Assembly: GCF_014193695.1 (NCBI RefSeq)
Contig: NZ_JACHZR010000002.1
Span: 620,001-684,000, forward strand
Source of the DNA: Rhizobium sp. BK316
GTDB taxonomy: Bacteria; Pseudomonadota; Alphaproteobacteria; Rhizobiales; Rhizobiaceae
Direction: 5' to 3'
Length of the DNA stretch: 64,000 nucleotides
Positions 1 to 8,681 of this stretch are shown here, piece by piece. Made by a program: the position numbers and the translations under genes. The notes under the pieces were generated by a model, which was not told where the DNA came from, did not search any database, and worked only from the letters and a program-made list of their open reading frames with translations. How positions within the stretch are numbered: the stretch's first letter is position 1; each line of letters opens with the position of its first letter.

Positions 1-878
1 GCAATCTGAACCGGCGCGCGATGATCCGCCCCTGGCTGTTTCTCTTCCCGGCGCTCTTCCTGCTGATCGTCTACCTCGTCTATCCTGTTGTCGCGACCTT
101 CATTCTGTCCTTCTACGACCGGTCGGGCAACGAGTTCGTCGGCGCGACGAATTACTTGTGGGCCTTGAACGACCGCGAATTCCGCCAGTCGATCTTCAAC
201 AACATTCTCTGGCTAGCCGTCGTGCCCGCCTGCTGCACCTTCTTCGGCCTCGTCATCGCCGTGATGACCGACCGCATCTGGTGGGGCAATATCGCCAAGA
301 GCATCGTCTTCATGCCGATGGCGATCTCCTTTGTCGGCGCTTCCGTCATCTGGAAGTTCATCTACGAATACCGCGGCGGCAACGATGTGCAGATCGGCCT
401 CCTGAATGCCATCGTCCAGACATTCGGCGGCACGCCGGAGGTCTGGATCTCCGTTCCTTTCTGGAACAATTTCTTCCTGATGGTGATCCTGGTCTGGATC
501 CAGACCGGCTTTGCCATGGTCATCCTCTCGGCCGCCCTGCGCGGCATCCCGGAAGAGACGATCGAGGCTGCTGTCATCGACGGCGCCAATGGCTGGCAGA
601 TCTTCTGGCGCATCATGGTGCCGCAGATCTGGGGTACGATCGCCGTCGTCTGGACGACCATCACCATCCTCGTCCTCAAGGTCTTCGACATCGTGCTCAC
701 CATGACCAACGGTCAGTGGCAGACCATGGTGCTGGCGAACCTGATGTTCAACTGGCTATTCCGCGGCGGCGGCGATTCCGGCCGAAGCGCTGTCATCGCC
801 ATCATCATCATGCTCGCCGTCACGCCGATCATGGTGTGGAACGTGCGCCGTGCCAATGCCGAACTGAGGGGACGCTGA
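1..878 (+). CDS. aglF: AglF, alpha-glucoside ABC transporter permease (5' end outside the window)
   Basis: Inner-membrane permease of the alpha-glucoside (sucrose/maltose/trehalose type) importer. The frame is open back to the window edge, before the first internal ATG at 21. AglF proteins normally have an extra N-terminal membrane segment, so the true start is probably outside and this entry is 5' partial. The visible part has about six hydrophobic segments. It also has a binding-protein-dependent permease EAA loop (EAAVIDGANGWQIFWR, residues about 182-197 counted from the ATG at 21), the site where the ATPase docks. The stop at 876-878 lies one base before the ATG of aglG, so the two are translationally coupled. 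The substrate-binding gene (aglE) and the regulator would lie upstream, out of view. Confidence 0.9.
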   Translation, partial: NLNRRAMIRPWLFLFPALFLLIVYLVYPVVATFILSFYDRSGNEFVGATNYLWALNDREFRQSIFNNILWLAVVPACCTFFGLVIAVMTDRIWWGNIAKSIVFMPMAISFVGASVIWKFIYEYRGGNDVQIGLLNAIVQTFGGTPEVWISVPFWNNFFLMVILVWIQTGFAMVILSAALRGIPEETIEAAVIDGANGWQIFWRIMVPQIWGTIAVVWTTITILVLKVFDIVLTMTNGQWQTMVLANLMFNWLFRGGGDSGRSAVIAIIIMLAVTPIMVWNVRRANAELRGR

Positions 879-879
879 G

Positions 880-2043
880 ATGACGACAGCCACGCGCTAC
901 TTCAAGATCGGACCCGCCCGTCTTTTCGTCCACTTCTGTGTTCTCGTCATCGTCATCGTCTGGCTGGTACCCACACTCGGCATCTTCGTCAGCGCGCTGC
1001 GCGACAGGGATCAGATCACCGTTTCCGGCTGGTGGACCGCCTTTGCCGGCTCCACGCAGACTGTGGCCGCACGCCTCGGCACGCCCGACCAGCAGAAGCA
1101 GGAAGGCGATATCTTCGTTATCACAGGCAATGTGCTGGCAGACCAGCCGGGCCGCTCGGTCAAGGCCTTCGGCATACGCGTGCAACAGCCTTCGGCCTTC
1201 GAGGCCGGTCAGACCGCCGATCTCGGTGACGGCGCAAGCCTGCTCATCAACAGCGACGGCAGCTACCGTTACATGAAGAATGTCGCCTTCGCGCCCGACG
1301 AACGCCCGCGTCGCATCTATGTCGCGGCATCGGCTCCGCCGGAATTCACACTGGCGAACTATAAAACCGTTCTGACGAGCGAGGGCATCGGTCAGTCCTT
1401 CATCAATTCGCTGACGGTGACCATTCCGGCGACCATCATCCCGATCCTGATCGCCGCCTTCGCAGCCTATGCGCTGAGCTGGATGGAGTTTCCGGGCCGC
1501 GCGCTGCTGATTGCACTCGTCGTCGGCCTCATCGTCGTGCCTCTGCAGATGTCGCTCATCCCGCTGCTGCGCCTCTATAACGAGATCGGCACAGCGATCG
1601 GCCAGCCGTCGAAGACCTATCCCGGCATCTGGCTGGCACATACGGCTTTCGGCATGCCGCTCGCCATCTATCTGCTCCGGGCCTATATTGCCGGCCTGCC
1701 CAAGGAGATCATCGAATCCGCCCGCGTCGATGGCGCCAGCGACTTCGAGATCTTCACGCGCATCGTATTGCCTCTGTCCTTCCCCGCGCTCGCCTCCTTC
1801 GCGATCTTCCAGTTCCTGTGGGTGTGGAACGACCTGCTCGTCGCCATGGTCTTCCTCGGCACCGACAAGGATCACCTCGTGCTGACGGGAGCGCTGAATG
1901 CGCTGCTCGGCTCACGCGGCGGCAACTGGGAAATCCTGACGGCGTCAGCCTTCGTCACCATCATCATACCGCTGCTCGTCTTCTTCGGGCTGCAGCGCTA
2001 TCTGGTGCGCGGCCTGCTGGCGGGATCGGTCAAGGGAGGCTGA
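880..2043 (+). CDS. aglG: AglG, alpha-glucoside ABC transporter permease
   Basis: Second permease of the alpha-glucoside importer, 387 residues, which is longer than the usual 275-300 for this family. The extra length is a hydrophilic, probably periplasmic insertion of about 110 residues (roughly 40-150) between the first membrane helix and the core five-helix domain; AglG proteins are known for such an insertion. The EAA loop (EIIESARVDGASDFEIFTR) lies near residues 277-295. It starts one base after the aglF stop and ends 35 bases before aglA, inside the same operon. Confidence 0.93.
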   Translation: MTTATRYFKIGPARLFVHFCVLVIVIVWLVPTLGIFVSALRDRDQITVSGWWTAFAGSTQTVAARLGTPDQQKQEGDIFVITGNVLADQPGRSVKAFGIRVQQPSAFEAGQTADLGDGASLLINSDGSYRYMKNVAFAPDERPRRIYVAASAPPEFTLANYKTVLTSEGIGQSFINSLTVTIPATIIPILIAAFAAYALSWMEFPGRALLIALVVGLIVVPLQMSLIPLLRLYNEIGTAIGQPSKTYPGIWLAHTAFGMPLAIYLLRAYIAGLPKEIIESARVDGASDFEIFTRIVLPLSFPALASFAIFQFLWVWNDLLVAMVFLGTDKDHLVLTGALNALLGSRGGNWEILTASAFVTIIIPLLVFFGLQRYLVRGLLAGSVKGG

Positions 2044-2078
2044 TCCATCCCAAGACGTAATTTCAAACAGGATATTCC

Positions 2079-3731
2079 ATGAGCGTGGCTTCCCAATCCA
2101 TTCTGACCGCCGACAAGGACTGGTGGCGCGGCGCGGTGATCTATCAGATCTATCCGCGCTCCTACCAGGATTCGAACGGTGACGGCATCGGCGACCTCAA
2201 GGGCATCACCGCCCGCCTGCCGCATGTGGCAAGCCTCGGGGCTGACGCGATCTGGATTTCGCCCTTCTTTACCTCGCCGATGCGGGACTTCGGTTACGAC
2301 GTTTCGGACTACGAAAACGTCGATGCGATCTTCGGCACGCTTGTCGATTTCGACACGCTGATTGCTGAAGCCCATCGCCTGAGTATCCGCGTGATGATCG
2401 ACCTTGTCATCTCGCACTCGTCCGACCAGCATCCATGGTTTGTCGAAAGCCGCTCGAGCAAGACCAATGCCAAGGCCGATTGGTATGTCTGGACCGACGC
2501 CAAGCCGGATGGCACGCCGCCGAACAACTGGCTGTCGATCTTCGGCGGCTCCGCATGGGCGTGGGATCCAACGCGCATGCAGTATTACATGCACAACTTC
2601 CTGACCTCGCAGCCGGACATGAACTTGCACAATCCGGAAGTGCAGGACCGACTGCTCGATGTCGTCCGGTTCTGGCTGAAGCGTGGCGTCGATGGCTTCC
2701 GCCTCGATACGATCAACTTCTATTTTCACGACAAGCTCTTGCGCGACAATCCGGCGCTCGCTCCGGAACGCCGCAATGCGTCGACGGCTCCGGCCGTGAA
2801 CCCCTATAACTTCCAGGAGCACCTCTACGACAAGAACCGCCCGGAAAACCTCGAATTCCTGAAGCGTTTCCGCGCGGTTCTCGAGGAGTTTCCGGCAATC
2901 GCTGCGGTCGGCGAAGTTGGTGACAGTCAGCGGGGTCTCGAAATCGTCGGCGAATATACGTCCGGCAACGACAAGATGCATATGTGCTACGCCTTTGAAT
3001 TCCTGGCGCCCGATCCGCTCACGCCGGAGCGCGTTGAGGAAGTCATGAAGGATTTTGGTGCGGCGGCTCCCGATGGTTGGGCCTGCTGGGCCTTCTCGAA
3101 TCATGACGTCATGCGCCATGTCAGCCGCTGGGGCTCGCTGGTTGCCGATCACGATGCCTTCGCCAAGCTCTATGCGTCGCTGCTGATGACGCTGCGCGGT
3201 TCGGTCTGCCTCTATCAGGGCGAAGAGCTTGCCCTCACCGAAGCCGATCTCGCCTATCAGGACCTGCAGGATCCCTACGGCATCCAGTTCTGGCCCGAAT
3301 TCAAGGGCCGTGACGGTTGCCGCACACCAATGGTCTGGGACAGCCAGGTTGCCCAGGGCGGCTTTTCGACGGTGAAACCCTGGCTGCCGGTGCCGGTCGA
3401 ACACATATTGCGCGCCGTCAGTGTGCAGCAGGGCGACGAGAATTCCGTGCTCGAACACTACCGCCGCTTCATCGCCTTCCGCAAGCTGTACCCGGCTTTC
3501 GCCAAGGGCGAGATCGAGTTCGAGGATCCGCAGGATGACGCACTGATCTTCACGCGCGAATACGGCAATGAGACGCTGCTCTGCATCTTCAACATGGGAC
3601 CGGCAGAAGCCAGTGTCACCCTGCCTGCGGGCGAATGGCAGGCTTTGACGGGCCACGGCTTTAACAGCAACAATTACGGCGACAGGATCGATATTCCGGC
3701 TTGGGGGGCGTATTTCGCCCGCCTCGCTTAA
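2079..3731 (+). CDS. aglA: AglA, cytoplasmic alpha-glucosidase (GH13)
   Basis: A 550-residue glycoside hydrolase of family 13 that hydrolyses imported alpha-glucosides to glucose. Visible GH13 landmarks are the N-terminal WWRGAVIYQIYPRSYQDSNG (starting at residue 15), GFRLD with the nucleophile Asp210, the acid/base Glu279 in AVGEV, and the transition-state Asp343 in FSNHDV. There is no signal peptide, so it is cytoplasmic and fits hydrolysis after uptake. The gene sits between the permease and ATPase genes, a layout typical of the rhizobial agl operon. Exact specificity (sucrose, maltose or trehalose) cannot be read from the sequence. Confidence 0.92.
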   Translation: MSVASQSILTADKDWWRGAVIYQIYPRSYQDSNGDGIGDLKGITARLPHVASLGADAIWISPFFTSPMRDFGYDVSDYENVDAIFGTLVDFDTLIAEAHRLSIRVMIDLVISHSSDQHPWFVESRSSKTNAKADWYVWTDAKPDGTPPNNWLSIFGGSAWAWDPTRMQYYMHNFLTSQPDMNLHNPEVQDRLLDVVRFWLKRGVDGFRLDTINFYFHDKLLRDNPALAPERRNASTAPAVNPYNFQEHLYDKNRPENLEFLKRFRAVLEEFPAIAAVGEVGDSQRGLEIVGEYTSGNDKMHMCYAFEFLAPDPLTPERVEEVMKDFGAAAPDGWACWAFSNHDVMRHVSRWGSLVADHDAFAKLYASLLMTLRGSVCLYQGEELALTEADLAYQDLQDPYGIQFWPEFKGRDGCRTPMVWDSQVAQGGFSTVKPWLPVPVEHILRAVSVQQGDENSVLEHYRRFIAFRKLYPAFAKGEIEFEDPQDDALIFTREYGNETLLCIFNMGPAEASVTLPAGEWQALTGHGFNSNNYGDRIDIPAWGAYFARLA

Positions 3732-3752
3732 GGATCAGGAGGGGAGAGGAAA

Positions 3753-4853
3753 ATGACTGGACTGACGCTTAAGGATATCCGCAAATCCTATGGCTCCGTG
3801 GACGTGCTCCACGGCATCGACCTGGAAATCAACCAGGGCGAATTCATCGTTTTCGTCGGCCCCTCCGGCTGCGGCAAGTCGACGCTTCTGCGGATGATCG
3901 CCGGCCTGGAAAACATCACCGGCGGCGAGATGTATATCGACGGCATGCTGGTCAACGACGTGCCGCCCTCCAAGCGCGGCATCGCCATGGTGTTCCAATC
4001 CTATGCGCTCTATCCGCACATGACGGTCTTCGACAACATGGCCTTCGGCATGAAAATCGCGGGCGAAAGCAAGCAGGAGATCGACCGCCGCGTGCGGGCA
4101 GCAGCAGACAGCCTGCAACTGACAAAATATCTCGACCGCCTGCCCAAGGCACTCTCCGGCGGCCAGCGGCAGCGCGTGGCGATCGGCCGAGCCATCTGCC
4201 GCAACCCGAAGGTCTTCCTTTTCGACGAGCCGCTCTCGAACCTCGATGCGGCACTGCGCGTTGCGACCCGCATCGAGATCGCGCGGCTCAACGAGCAGAT
4301 GGCCGACACGACGATGATCTATGTCACACACGACCAGGTCGAGGCGATGACGCTCGCGGACCGCATCGTCGTTCTCTCGGCCGGCAATATTGAGCAGGTC
4401 GGCGCGCCGCTGGAGCTTTATGAGCGCCCGGCGAACCTTTTCGTTGCCAAGTTCATCGGCTCTCCAGCCATGAACGTCATCCCCGCAACGATCACCGACG
4501 CCGGTGAGAACACGACGGTGACGCTGACTGGCGGAAAGTCTGTGACGCTCGATATTGCCACAGCGGCTTCCGAGAAGGGCAAGCAGGCAAGCTTCGGCGT
4601 TCGCCCGGAGGATTTGCGCGTCGCGGATCCCAACGAGGATTACCTATTTGAAGGTGAAGTCTCGATCGTCGAGGCGCTCGGCGAAGTGACGCTTCTCTAT
4701 ATCGAAGGTCTTGTTCAAGGGGAGCCGATCATCGTCAAGCTGCCCGGCATCTATGACGTGAAGAGGGGCCAGAAGATGCATTTCGTCGCCGACAGGCAAA
4801 AGCTGCACCTCTTCGACGCGGCGGGTCACACCTATAGAGCTTTTCCTGGTTAG
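3753..4853 (+). CDS. aglK: AglK, alpha-glucoside ABC transporter ATP-binding protein
   Basis: ATPase of the importer, 366 residues, of the MalK/UgpC/MsmX type. Visible motifs are Walker A GPSGCGKST (36-44), the Q-loop FQSYALYPHM (Gln82), signature LSGGQ (134-138), Walker B FLFDEP (155-160) and the switch His193 in VTHDQ. A C-terminal MalK-type regulatory domain (about residues 235-366) follows. A strong ribosome site (GGAGGGGAGAGG) precedes the ATG. It is the last gene of the operon; no convincing rho-independent terminator follows. Confidence 0.94.
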   Translation: MTGLTLKDIRKSYGSVDVLHGIDLEINQGEFIVFVGPSGCGKSTLLRMIAGLENITGGEMYIDGMLVNDVPPSKRGIAMVFQSYALYPHMTVFDNMAFGMKIAGESKQEIDRRVRAAADSLQLTKYLDRLPKALSGGQRQRVAIGRAICRNPKVFLFDEPLSNLDAALRVATRIEIARLNEQMADTTMIYVTHDQVEAMTLADRIVVLSAGNIEQVGAPLELYERPANLFVAKFIGSPAMNVIPATITDAGENTTVTLTGGKSVTLDIATAASEKGKQASFGVRPEDLRVADPNEDYLFEGEVSIVEALGEVTLLYIEGLVQGEPIIVKLPGIYDVKRGQKMHFVADRQKLHLFDAAGHTYRAFPG

Positions 4854-5368
4854 ATTGCGGCATTCTGCCGGAGCATGGTTTCGTCAGGGCAAAGGCTGAT
4901 CGAAAAGGGCATACCTCAAGGTAGGTCCGAGCCGATAGCCTTTAATCCTGGCGGAAAGATGCTTGGCCCACCGGCCGCACCACTTCGCATGGCGAAGCGA
5001 CATGTGCGTCCGGCGTTTCAAAGTCTTGCAGATTTGCTGCGCAAACCTGCGGGAGGGTTGACTGAAGCGGGCCGCCTGATCAACCGTCGGCTTGGCCATA
5101 GATCTAGGCTACAACGCACGCCGGCTGAAGGCGGATAGATCGGGTTCGTCACCTGCGTTCGAGATGAGTGAGATCCTTATAGGCGAGGAGAGGGCTTGGG
5201 TCGCATTTCCCGATCACCGGCGTGGTTCGCGCCGGGCCTTTCCAGTGGGGAGTTACTTATTCCGAACCTTGTTCCACCATATCGTTGAACTATAGGAAAG
5301 CCATACCGGCTTTAGGGATGTTGCGCCGCTTCTTTTGCGGCGCATCACCTTGTCAGCGAACTTCTTCG
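4854..5368. other. Intergenic region, 515 bp, no supported gene
   Basis: This lies between the convergent aglK and the RTX gene. Short open frames exist on both strands but have no ribosome site, no recognisable protein features and atypical composition. A GC-rich inverted repeat TGCGCCGC/GCGGCGCA (5322-5329 with 5337-5344) could slow transcription leaving the RTX gene on the minus strand. It lacks a T-run there, so I do not call it a terminator. Confidence 0.5.
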
Positions 5369-6193
5369 TCAAATTTTTCCGTATGATGACACTAAGCTGG
5401 GCGCCGTTTCGGCAGGCTTGACCTCCACGGTGCTGCCATCGGCAAAGGACAGTGTCAGCGCACTGCCCAGGAAGAAATCGACCGAGATCCCATCGTTCTC
5501 GTTGCCGTCGAATGAGATCGTTGCCTTGTTGTCGCTGATCGTCACCTTGGTGTTTGCCGCAGTGAAGCCTTCGCCCAGTTCGAGGGTCGACGACGATCGC
5601 AGAAGAGTAATGGAGTCTTGTCCATCTCCGATTGCAAATTTGACAGTAGAGCCAAGATTTGCCTGATTGCCGCCAATCGTGATTTTGTCGTTACCGGCTC
5701 CGGCAACTATCGTGTTTCCAATCCCGGCGGAGATCGTATCGTCGCCGGCACCGCCGTTCACGGTGTTGCTGATCCCGATAAAGAGCGTGTCATCGCCGTC
5801 GCCGCCATCGACCGTGCTACCGGAGCCGACAGAAATCCTATCATTGCCTGCTCCGCCGTTGATATTCATGAGAAAGCTGCCGCTGATATCGTCGTCGCCG
5901 GCGCCAGCATTCACCGAGCTGTTCGGCCCGGCCCGTATAACGTCGTCCTTGTCGGTGCCGGTAATGTTCGAGAACACACCGCCGACGATGAACCGTCCGC
6001 CATTCTGAAGCAGAATGCTGGTGATCTGGTCTTCGGCCTGCTTTAGCGGATCGGGACGCACGTCAGAAATGGATGATAGAATCTGGCTGGCGGCTGACTG
6101 CTTTGTAGCTGCCGCTGCCGACTTGGCGGAACCCTTAAGCAGGGCTAGCGCCGTTGAATTGCCGGAAGCCGTGGAAGATAAAACGGAAACCAT
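5369..6193 (-). CDS. RTX-type (glycine/aspartate-rich repeat) secreted protein
   Basis: A 274-residue probable calcium-binding protein exported by the adjacent type I system. The ATG at 6193 is chosen because AGAGAGGA lies 4 bases upstream; a GTG at 6214 would add seven residues but has no ribosome site. An Ala/Ser-rich N-terminal third lacks a Sec signal. The middle (about 85-180) carries five GGxGxD-type motifs spaced exactly 17 residues apart, such as NGGAGNDRIS, DGGDGDDTLF and NGGAGDDTIS. The C-terminus is beta-rich and acidic, as expected for a type I secretion signal. A terminator separates it from the upstream RTX gene, so it may have its own promoter. Its activity is unknown; there is no catalytic domain. 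Confidence 0.75.
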   Translation of the reverse strand: MVSVLSSTASGNSTALALLKGSAKSAAAATKQSAASQILSSISDVRPDPLKQAEDQITSILLQNGGRFIVGGVFSNITGTDKDDVIRAGPNSSVNAGAGDDDISGSFLMNINGGAGNDRISVGSGSTVDGGDGDDTLFIGISNTVNGGAGDDTISAGIGNTIVAGAGNDKITIGGNQANLGSTVKFAIGDGQDSITLLRSSSTLELGEGFTAANTKVTISDNKATISFDGNENDGISVDFFLGSALTLSFADGSTVEVKPAETAPSLVSSYGKI

Positions 6194-6331
6194 GATGTCC
6201 TCTCTGTTGAGCACCCCCTCATGAGGCGGCGTTGGAGATCGTCATCATGACGAACGTGAGTCATTAAGTATCGTCAGAATGCAACGGCAACATTAATATA
6301 ATATTGATATGCAATCGCCGCGCGAATAAAA

Positions 6332-6360
6332 GTCGCCGCCAAAACCTTATTGGCGGCGAC
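6332..6360 (-). terminator. Rho-independent terminator after the 6373-7212 RTX gene
   Basis: A perfect 11-bp stem GTCGCCGCCAA/TTGGCGGCGAC (6332-6342 with 6350-6360) has a 7-base loop. Read on the minus strand it is followed by TTTTATT. It lies 12 bases after the stop of the RTX gene. Confidence 0.85.
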
Positions 6361-6372
6361 CTCTCCATCACT

Positions 6373-7212
6373 TCAAGCCCACAGGAAATCCGTACCGTCG
6401 ATTGCGGTTGGGGCTACACCATTCAGCAGCGCGAAGGTGGATGCAGCGCCTGTGGCGACGAATTCAAGCAACGCTGATCCATTGTAGTTGTACAGGTTGA
6501 TCCCTGCTATGGACGTTCCGACGCCGATCTTGTCTACCCCATCCACATAGTCATAGATGATATCGGTGCCTTCGCCGACCTGGAACCAGAACTCGTCCGT
6601 GCCGTTTCCACCATGCAGGTCATCATTCCCGATGCCGCCGTAAAGTTTGTCATTCCCGTCGTCGCCGGAAAGGTAGTCATCGCCGCCATTGCCCCTCAAC
6701 GTATCGTTGCCGGCGTCGCCGAACACCGTTTCAGCGAGCCCTCCGCCGATGTAGGTTTCATTGCCGATCGTGCCCTGCATCTGGGTGATGTTGGTCATCG
6801 AAACGACGGACGAGAAATCAACCGTGCCCTGGAAGAAGACATAGCCGGGACCGCCGCTGGTATTGTCGAGCGCCTCGATGCTGCTGAGCGAATTGACCAT
6901 GATCGCCGTCCAGGAATAGCCGGACGTCGGCAAGATACGGATCGTGTCATAGCCGTCCCCCCCGAAGAAGTTGTCCCAACCGTTGTTGAGGCCGCCTGCG
7001 GGGCTGAGGTCCATATCGCTGCCGGAACCTCCGATCTCAAAGATATCATCGCCGAGCTCACCATAGAGGTTATCGTTCCCGCGCCCGCCATTGATATAGT
7101 CGCCGCCGTCGCCGCCGAAAACCGTGTCGTTGCCGTTATAGGCATAGATCAGGTCCGGGCTGCTCGTTCCCGAAAGTGAATTCGCACTATTTGTGCCGGT
7201 TATATATGCCAT
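6373..7212 (-). CDS. RTX calcium-binding protein (hemolysin-type nonapeptide repeats)
   Basis: A 279-residue protein with two blocks of classical GGxGxDxUx repeats. One is near the N-terminus (about 26-60, GGDGGDYINGGRGNDNLYG) and one is at about 165-215 (GNDTLRGNGGDDYLSGDDG and following). The C-terminus resembles the terminal region of rhizobial type I substrates (DFLWA end). There is no enzymatic domain and no Sec signal. It lies 116 bases downstream of the HlyD-type gene on the same strand, so it is the most likely cargo of that exporter. The role could be surface adhesion, biofilm or nutrient capture; none can be chosen from sequence. Confidence 0.82.
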   Translation of the reverse strand: MAYITGTNSANSLSGTSSPDLIYAYNGNDTVFGGDGGDYINGGRGNDNLYGELGDDIFEIGGSGSDMDLSPAGGLNNGWDNFFGGDGYDTIRILPTSGYSWTAIMVNSLSSIEALDNTSGGPGYVFFQGTVDFSSVVSMTNITQMQGTIGNETYIGGGLAETVFGDAGNDTLRGNGGDDYLSGDDGNDKLYGGIGNDDLHGGNGTDEFWFQVGEGTDIIYDYVDGVDKIGVGTSIAGINLYNYNGSALLEFVATGAASTFALLNGVAPTAIDGTDFLWA

Positions 7213-7328
7213 TCTTTCTTACTCCTTGAAGTTTGGGATGGGCATCGACAGCCCTGCTCATCGTTGCGAAGAGATATTTCCTCGCTCGGATATTTTGGGG
7301 CTATCCCACTGCCGGGACAGCCGATTGG

Positions 7329-8678
7329 CTAATCGTGGCGGAAGACGCGAGCGGCATGATCGCGAATTGGCTTGATGAGATACGACACCACGGTACGATC
7401 GTCGGTCCGGACAAAGGCTTCTACGGGCATGCCCGGTATGAGCCTCAAGTCATGAAGGAGGCTCAGTTCTGATGCCGGAATGGAAATAGCCGCCCGGTAG
7501 AAGCTGACGCCCGTCCTGTCATCGGTCTCTAGGTCCGCCGCAACCCGCAGGACGGAACCTCTCAGATCAGGTGTCGTGTTCCTGTTGAACGCCGTGAATT
7601 TGAGGGTTGCGGGCTGGCCCGGTGCGACCTGGTCGATGTCCTGAGGGGGGATTCTGGCCTCAACTGTAAGCAGGCTTTCGCGCGGAACGATCTCCATCAG
7701 CGTCTCGGCCGGAGTAACGACGCCACCGATGGTATGAACCGAGAGTTGATGGACGGTGCCTGCGATCGGCGCCTTTACATCGATATGCTTGAGCTGGTCG
7801 AGCGCAGCCACTTCTTGCCCGATCAACTCGGATTCTTTGCTTTCGATGTCCCGCAACTCGGTTGCCACGTCCGCCCGCATGGTTTGATCGACCTGAAGCA
7901 ACTGCAACTCGATTTCAGCGATACGGCCCTTCGTCGCTGCGATTGATGCGATGAGCTGGCCGCGCTCGCCCTCAAGCCGCGTGGCATCGCGTTCGAGGCT
8001 GTTGACCCGGTTCATCGAGGTGAGGCCCATGTCAAAGAGTCGGCGTTGACCCTCCAGCTCCTTGCCAATGAGCGCGATCTCTCGTGTTTTGGCTTGCTGC
8101 TGCATATCCAGCCCGGAGATCTGCTCCCGGAGTTGTGCGGTCTGTTCGCGCAATCTCGCCTTCTGCCCGTCACGTGCCGCGGCGCGGTCCTGAAACACTC
8201 TCCGTTCCGTCGCCATTGCGGCTTCGGCCTGTTCGGGCGAAAGCCGCTGATGCAACTCCAGCGGGGTCTCCACATGCCAAACTCCGTCAAGTTCGGACTT
8301 GAGACGGGCCTTGCGCGCATAAAGCTGATTCAGGCTGGCGGAGACGGCCGCAAGGTTGGAGCGCGTGACCGTGGCGTCGAGGCGAACGACAACTTCGCCG
8401 GCCTCGACGACTTGCCCTTCCCGTACCAGTAGTTCGGCGACAGTGCCCCCAACCTGATGCTGAACCTTCTTCACGTTGCCTTCAACGACGAGACGCCCCG
8501 AGGCGATTACGGCGCCGGAAAGTTCCGTCGTCGCCGCCCAGCCACCGAGCCCACCGCATAGGAGGCCGACCGTGGCGAGGCCGGCGACCAGATGCCGACG
8601 CAGCGACCGCGAGAGGGAATGAACATCGTCTGGTTTCGGGCGGTGGGAGATGGTACCGAGCCGCGTAACGCCACGCAT
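7329..8678 (-). CDS. HlyD-family type I secretion periplasmic adaptor (PrsE-like)
   Basis: A 449-residue membrane fusion protein linking the inner-membrane ABC exporter to a TolC-type outer-membrane channel. It has a short cytoplasmic N-terminus, one membrane helix (about 30-48) and a split lipoyl/barrel domain (GRLVVEGNVKKVQHQVGG near 60-80). A long coiled-coil hairpin follows (about 105-285), then a C-terminal beta-barrel region with KAPIAGTVHQLSVHTIGGVV. It starts 3 bases after the stop of the ABC gene, so the two are co-translated. It resembles PrsE. No TolC gene is in view; such systems usually use the housekeeping channel. Confidence 0.9.
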   Translation of the reverse strand: MRGVTRLGTISHRPKPDDVHSLSRSLRRHLVAGLATVGLLCGGLGGWAATTELSGAVIASGRLVVEGNVKKVQHQVGGTVAELLVREGQVVEAGEVVVRLDATVTRSNLAAVSASLNQLYARKARLKSELDGVWHVETPLELHQRLSPEQAEAAMATERRVFQDRAAARDGQKARLREQTAQLREQISGLDMQQQAKTREIALIGKELEGQRRLFDMGLTSMNRVNSLERDATRLEGERGQLIASIAATKGRIAEIELQLLQVDQTMRADVATELRDIESKESELIGQEVAALDQLKHIDVKAPIAGTVHQLSVHTIGGVVTPAETLMEIVPRESLLTVEARIPPQDIDQVAPGQPATLKFTAFNRNTTPDLRGSVLRVAADLETDDRTGVSFYRAAISIPASELSLLHDLRLIPGMPVEAFVRTDDRTVVSYLIKPIRDHAARVFRHD

Positions 8679-8681
8679 ATC

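Noticed and set aside
4875..5138. Open frames on both strands between aglK and the RTX gene
   Set aside because: No start signals, no recognisable motifs, and no codon pattern like the neighbours.
5322..5344. GC-rich hairpin after the smaller RTX gene as terminator
   Set aside because: It lacks a T-run on the minus strand, so it is kept only as a note.
5600..7150. Repetitive DNA resembling a tandem array or CRISPR
   Set aside because: The repetition is the coding of GGxGxD protein motifs with varied codons; there are no identical repeats with unique spacers.
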